Below are positions 5,173-6,329 of a DNA stretch of 6,329 bases, in pieces. The notes under the pieces were generated by a model. It made no database searches. It had not been told where the DNA came from and saw only the letters and a list, made by a program, of their open reading frames with translations. The DNA is from TMED23 sp913054205 (GTDB taxonomy: Bacteria; Pseudomonadota; Alphaproteobacteria; Rhodospirillales; UBA2165), in assembly GCA_046582495.1 (NCBI GenBank), contig JAYGEG010000148.1:1-6329 (forward strand), in the 5' to 3' direction. A program made the position numbers and the translations under genes. The number at the start of each line of letters is the position of its first letter. Within the stretch, counting starts at the first letter, position 1.

Positions 5173-6135
5173 ATGAATAACTCAAACGACCGTAAATCCA
5201 ACTATAGCGAAGCAAATAGCGGTGGTGGTCTGTTGTGGCCCTACGCCGTGATCATCTTGTCGCAAATATTTTTTGGCAGTAATCAAATCCTGGGACGCTT
5301 GGTTGAAGGAGCGGTTCCACCGATAGGTTTGTCTTTTTGGCGATGGATTATTGCGACCTTGGTTGTTCTTCCGTTTACCTTGAAATATCTCCGAGATTAC
5401 GGGCCGATTGTTTTAAAGGAATGGCGTGTTTATGTTGGTGGCGCTTTTTGCCTGATCGTTCTAGGCAATACGACAATATATATCGCGCTTAATCACACGA
5501 CTGCGATCAACGGTGCACTTGTATCATCGGTTCAGCCTGCTGTAACTTTTGCGCTGTCTTGGTTGTTCTTTCGCGAATTGGTGAGCAAAGGTCAAATCGC
5601 CGGTGCGCTGATAGCGATCATCGGCGTGATGGTAATTGTGACGCGAGGAGATATGTCGGTGTTAACCGACCTTCAGCCTAATCCCGGCGATATTTGGATG
5701 ATCGTTTCTGTTATTGGTTTTTCGTTATATGCAATGTCTTTGCAAAAGATGCCCACCGGTGTGCCTGCGGTTTTAACGCTAAACGTTATTCAGTTTTTGG
5801 GGATTGTTTTACTGTTGCCGTTTTACGCCTGGGAGACGATTTACGATCGTCCCATGGAGTTGAACCAGTTCACCATTATATCTGTTTTGTGGGCAGGAAT
5901 AATTGTCGCCGTTGCGGCCTTGGGTCTTTGGAATTACAGCAATCACAAACTCGGTGCCAACAGAGCCAGCGGCACCGTTCATCTGCGTCTTGTCGCCATT
6001 ACAGTTATGGCAATTGTCGTTTTGGGTGAAACTGTAGAGACATTTCACTTTGTCGCTTTTGCGATCATCATGGTGGGCGTATATGCCATTACCAAGTCAA
6101 AGCCAAAGAAAACTGCCACGACCTCAAACAGCTAG
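5173..6135 (+). CDS. EamA/DMT-family inner-membrane transporter
   Basis: 320 residues from ATG 5173. A hydrophilic N-terminus of about 20 residues is followed by ten hydrophobic segments in two EamA halves (about 21-157 and 171-307). The first half shows the family pattern NGALVSSVQPAVTFALSW then FFRE (113-135; Pro122, Glu135). The second half, from LGANRAS (260-266) to VVLGE (282-286), keeps the Glu but reads HLRLV where many members have a Pro. It likely exports a small metabolite; substrate unknown. A GTG at 5110 would extend the protein by 21 residues, but that part is not membrane-like and overlaps the candidate promoters, so 5173 is preferred. Neither start has a clear Shine-Dalgarno. 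The C-terminus is short and Lys/Thr-rich. The protein is clearly different in sequence from the DMT protein at 2817-3725, so this is not a recent duplication. It is convergent with the next gene, one base apart. Confidence 0.88.
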   Translation: MNNSNDRKSNYSEANSGGGLLWPYAVIILSQIFFGSNQILGRLVEGAVPPIGLSFWRWIIATLVVLPFTLKYLRDYGPIVLKEWRVYVGGAFCLIVLGNTTIYIALNHTTAINGALVSSVQPAVTFALSWLFFRELVSKGQIAGALIAIIGVMVIVTRGDMSVLTDLQPNPGDIWMIVSVIGFSLYAMSLQKMPTGVPAVLTLNVIQFLGIVLLLPFYAWETIYDRPMELNQFTIISVLWAGIIVAVAALGLWNYSNHKLGANRASGTVHLRLVAITVMAIVVLGETVETFHFVAFAIIMVGVYAITKSKPKKTATTSNS

Positions 6136-6136
6136 C

Positions 6137-6329
6137 CTATTTCAGGAATTTTCCACTATCGACAATGATGCGGGCACCCGTCGTGCTTCGAAGATGGGTC
6201 ACGCATGCCATAATGGCGTCGGCAACGTCTTCAGGATCAACAACCTTCTGAAGCGGTGATTTTTCTGAGAGTTTTTCTAATTTCTCACGATCTCGCCCGG
6301 CGACAAAATCTGTGGCGACAGCCCCAGGG
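6137..6329 (-). CDS. SDR family oxidoreductase, C-terminal part (partial)
   Basis: The - strand frame is open from the window edge to a TAG at 6139-6137 and encodes the last 63 residues. It begins PGAVATDF, the PG.V.T motif that follows the active site in short-chain dehydrogenases. It continues with SPLQKVVDPEDVADAIM, the usual 'P..VA.A' helix, and ends TGARIIVDSGKFLK, the C-terminal strand normally seen as TG..I.VDGG. The catalytic part and start are outside the window, so cofactor and substrate cannot be judged. One base separates its stop from that of the EamA gene. The frame and family are clear from the motifs in spite of the truncation. Confidence 0.85.
   Translation of the reverse strand, partial: PGAVATDFVAGRDREKLEKLSEKSPLQKVVDPEDVADAIMACVTHLRSTTGARIIVDSGKFLK

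Noticed and set aside
5694..6029. 111-residue + strand frame inside the second EamA gene
   Set aside because: It is rich in Cys, Arg and His, has no domain, and is nested in a clear membrane protein gene.
1..6329. Mobile element, CRISPR array, tRNA or toxin-antitoxin pair
   Set aside because: I found no transposase, terminal inverted repeats, regularly spaced long repeats, cloverleaf sequence or paired small ORFs. The 24-bp repeat has no spacers and is a simple tandem duplication.

Overview
The window looks like ordinary chromosomal sequence from an alphaproteobacterium of moderate GC content. The best taxonomic clue is a GapR/DUF2312 gene, a family largely restricted to Alphaproteobacteria. 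GC content was judged by eye, and no species can be named. I see no tRNA, rRNA, CRISPR array, insertion sequence or phage gene.

Layout from left to right: a possible 3' tail of an upstream gene (1-60); a secreted or membrane-anchored TPR protein (138-692, +); an atypical short-chain dehydrogenase/reductase homologue (856-1560, +) that meets gapR (1561-1806, -) tail to tail with no bases between; an N-formylglutamate amidohydrolase-family protein (1901-2704, -); a divergently transcribed EamA/DMT transporter (2817-3725, +) whose last codons lie in a 24-bp tandem repeat; egtD, histidine N-alpha-methyltransferase (3880-4860, +); a small winged-helix-like protein (4874-5086, -); a second EamA/DMT transporter (5173-6135, +); and the C-terminal part of another SDR (6137-6329, -) cut by the window edge. 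Genes are tightly packed and switch strand often. The longest non-coding gaps are 693-855 and 3726-3879.

The genes do not form one clear operon. The most specific biochemical call is EgtD, the first enzyme of ergothioneine biosynthesis, which makes hercynine (histidine betaine). Its usual partner EgtB is not in the window. EgtD lies between two DMT exporters and close to an amidohydrolase of the HutG-related family. A link among these is only a hypothesis.

The observations most worth a second look are the SDR homologue at 856-1560, which appears to have lost Asn, Ser and Tyr of the catalytic tetrad and kept Lys; the in-register 24-bp repeat that runs through a stop codon upstream of egtD; and the orphan state of egtD. 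I found no strong evidence for a wholly new multi-gene system.
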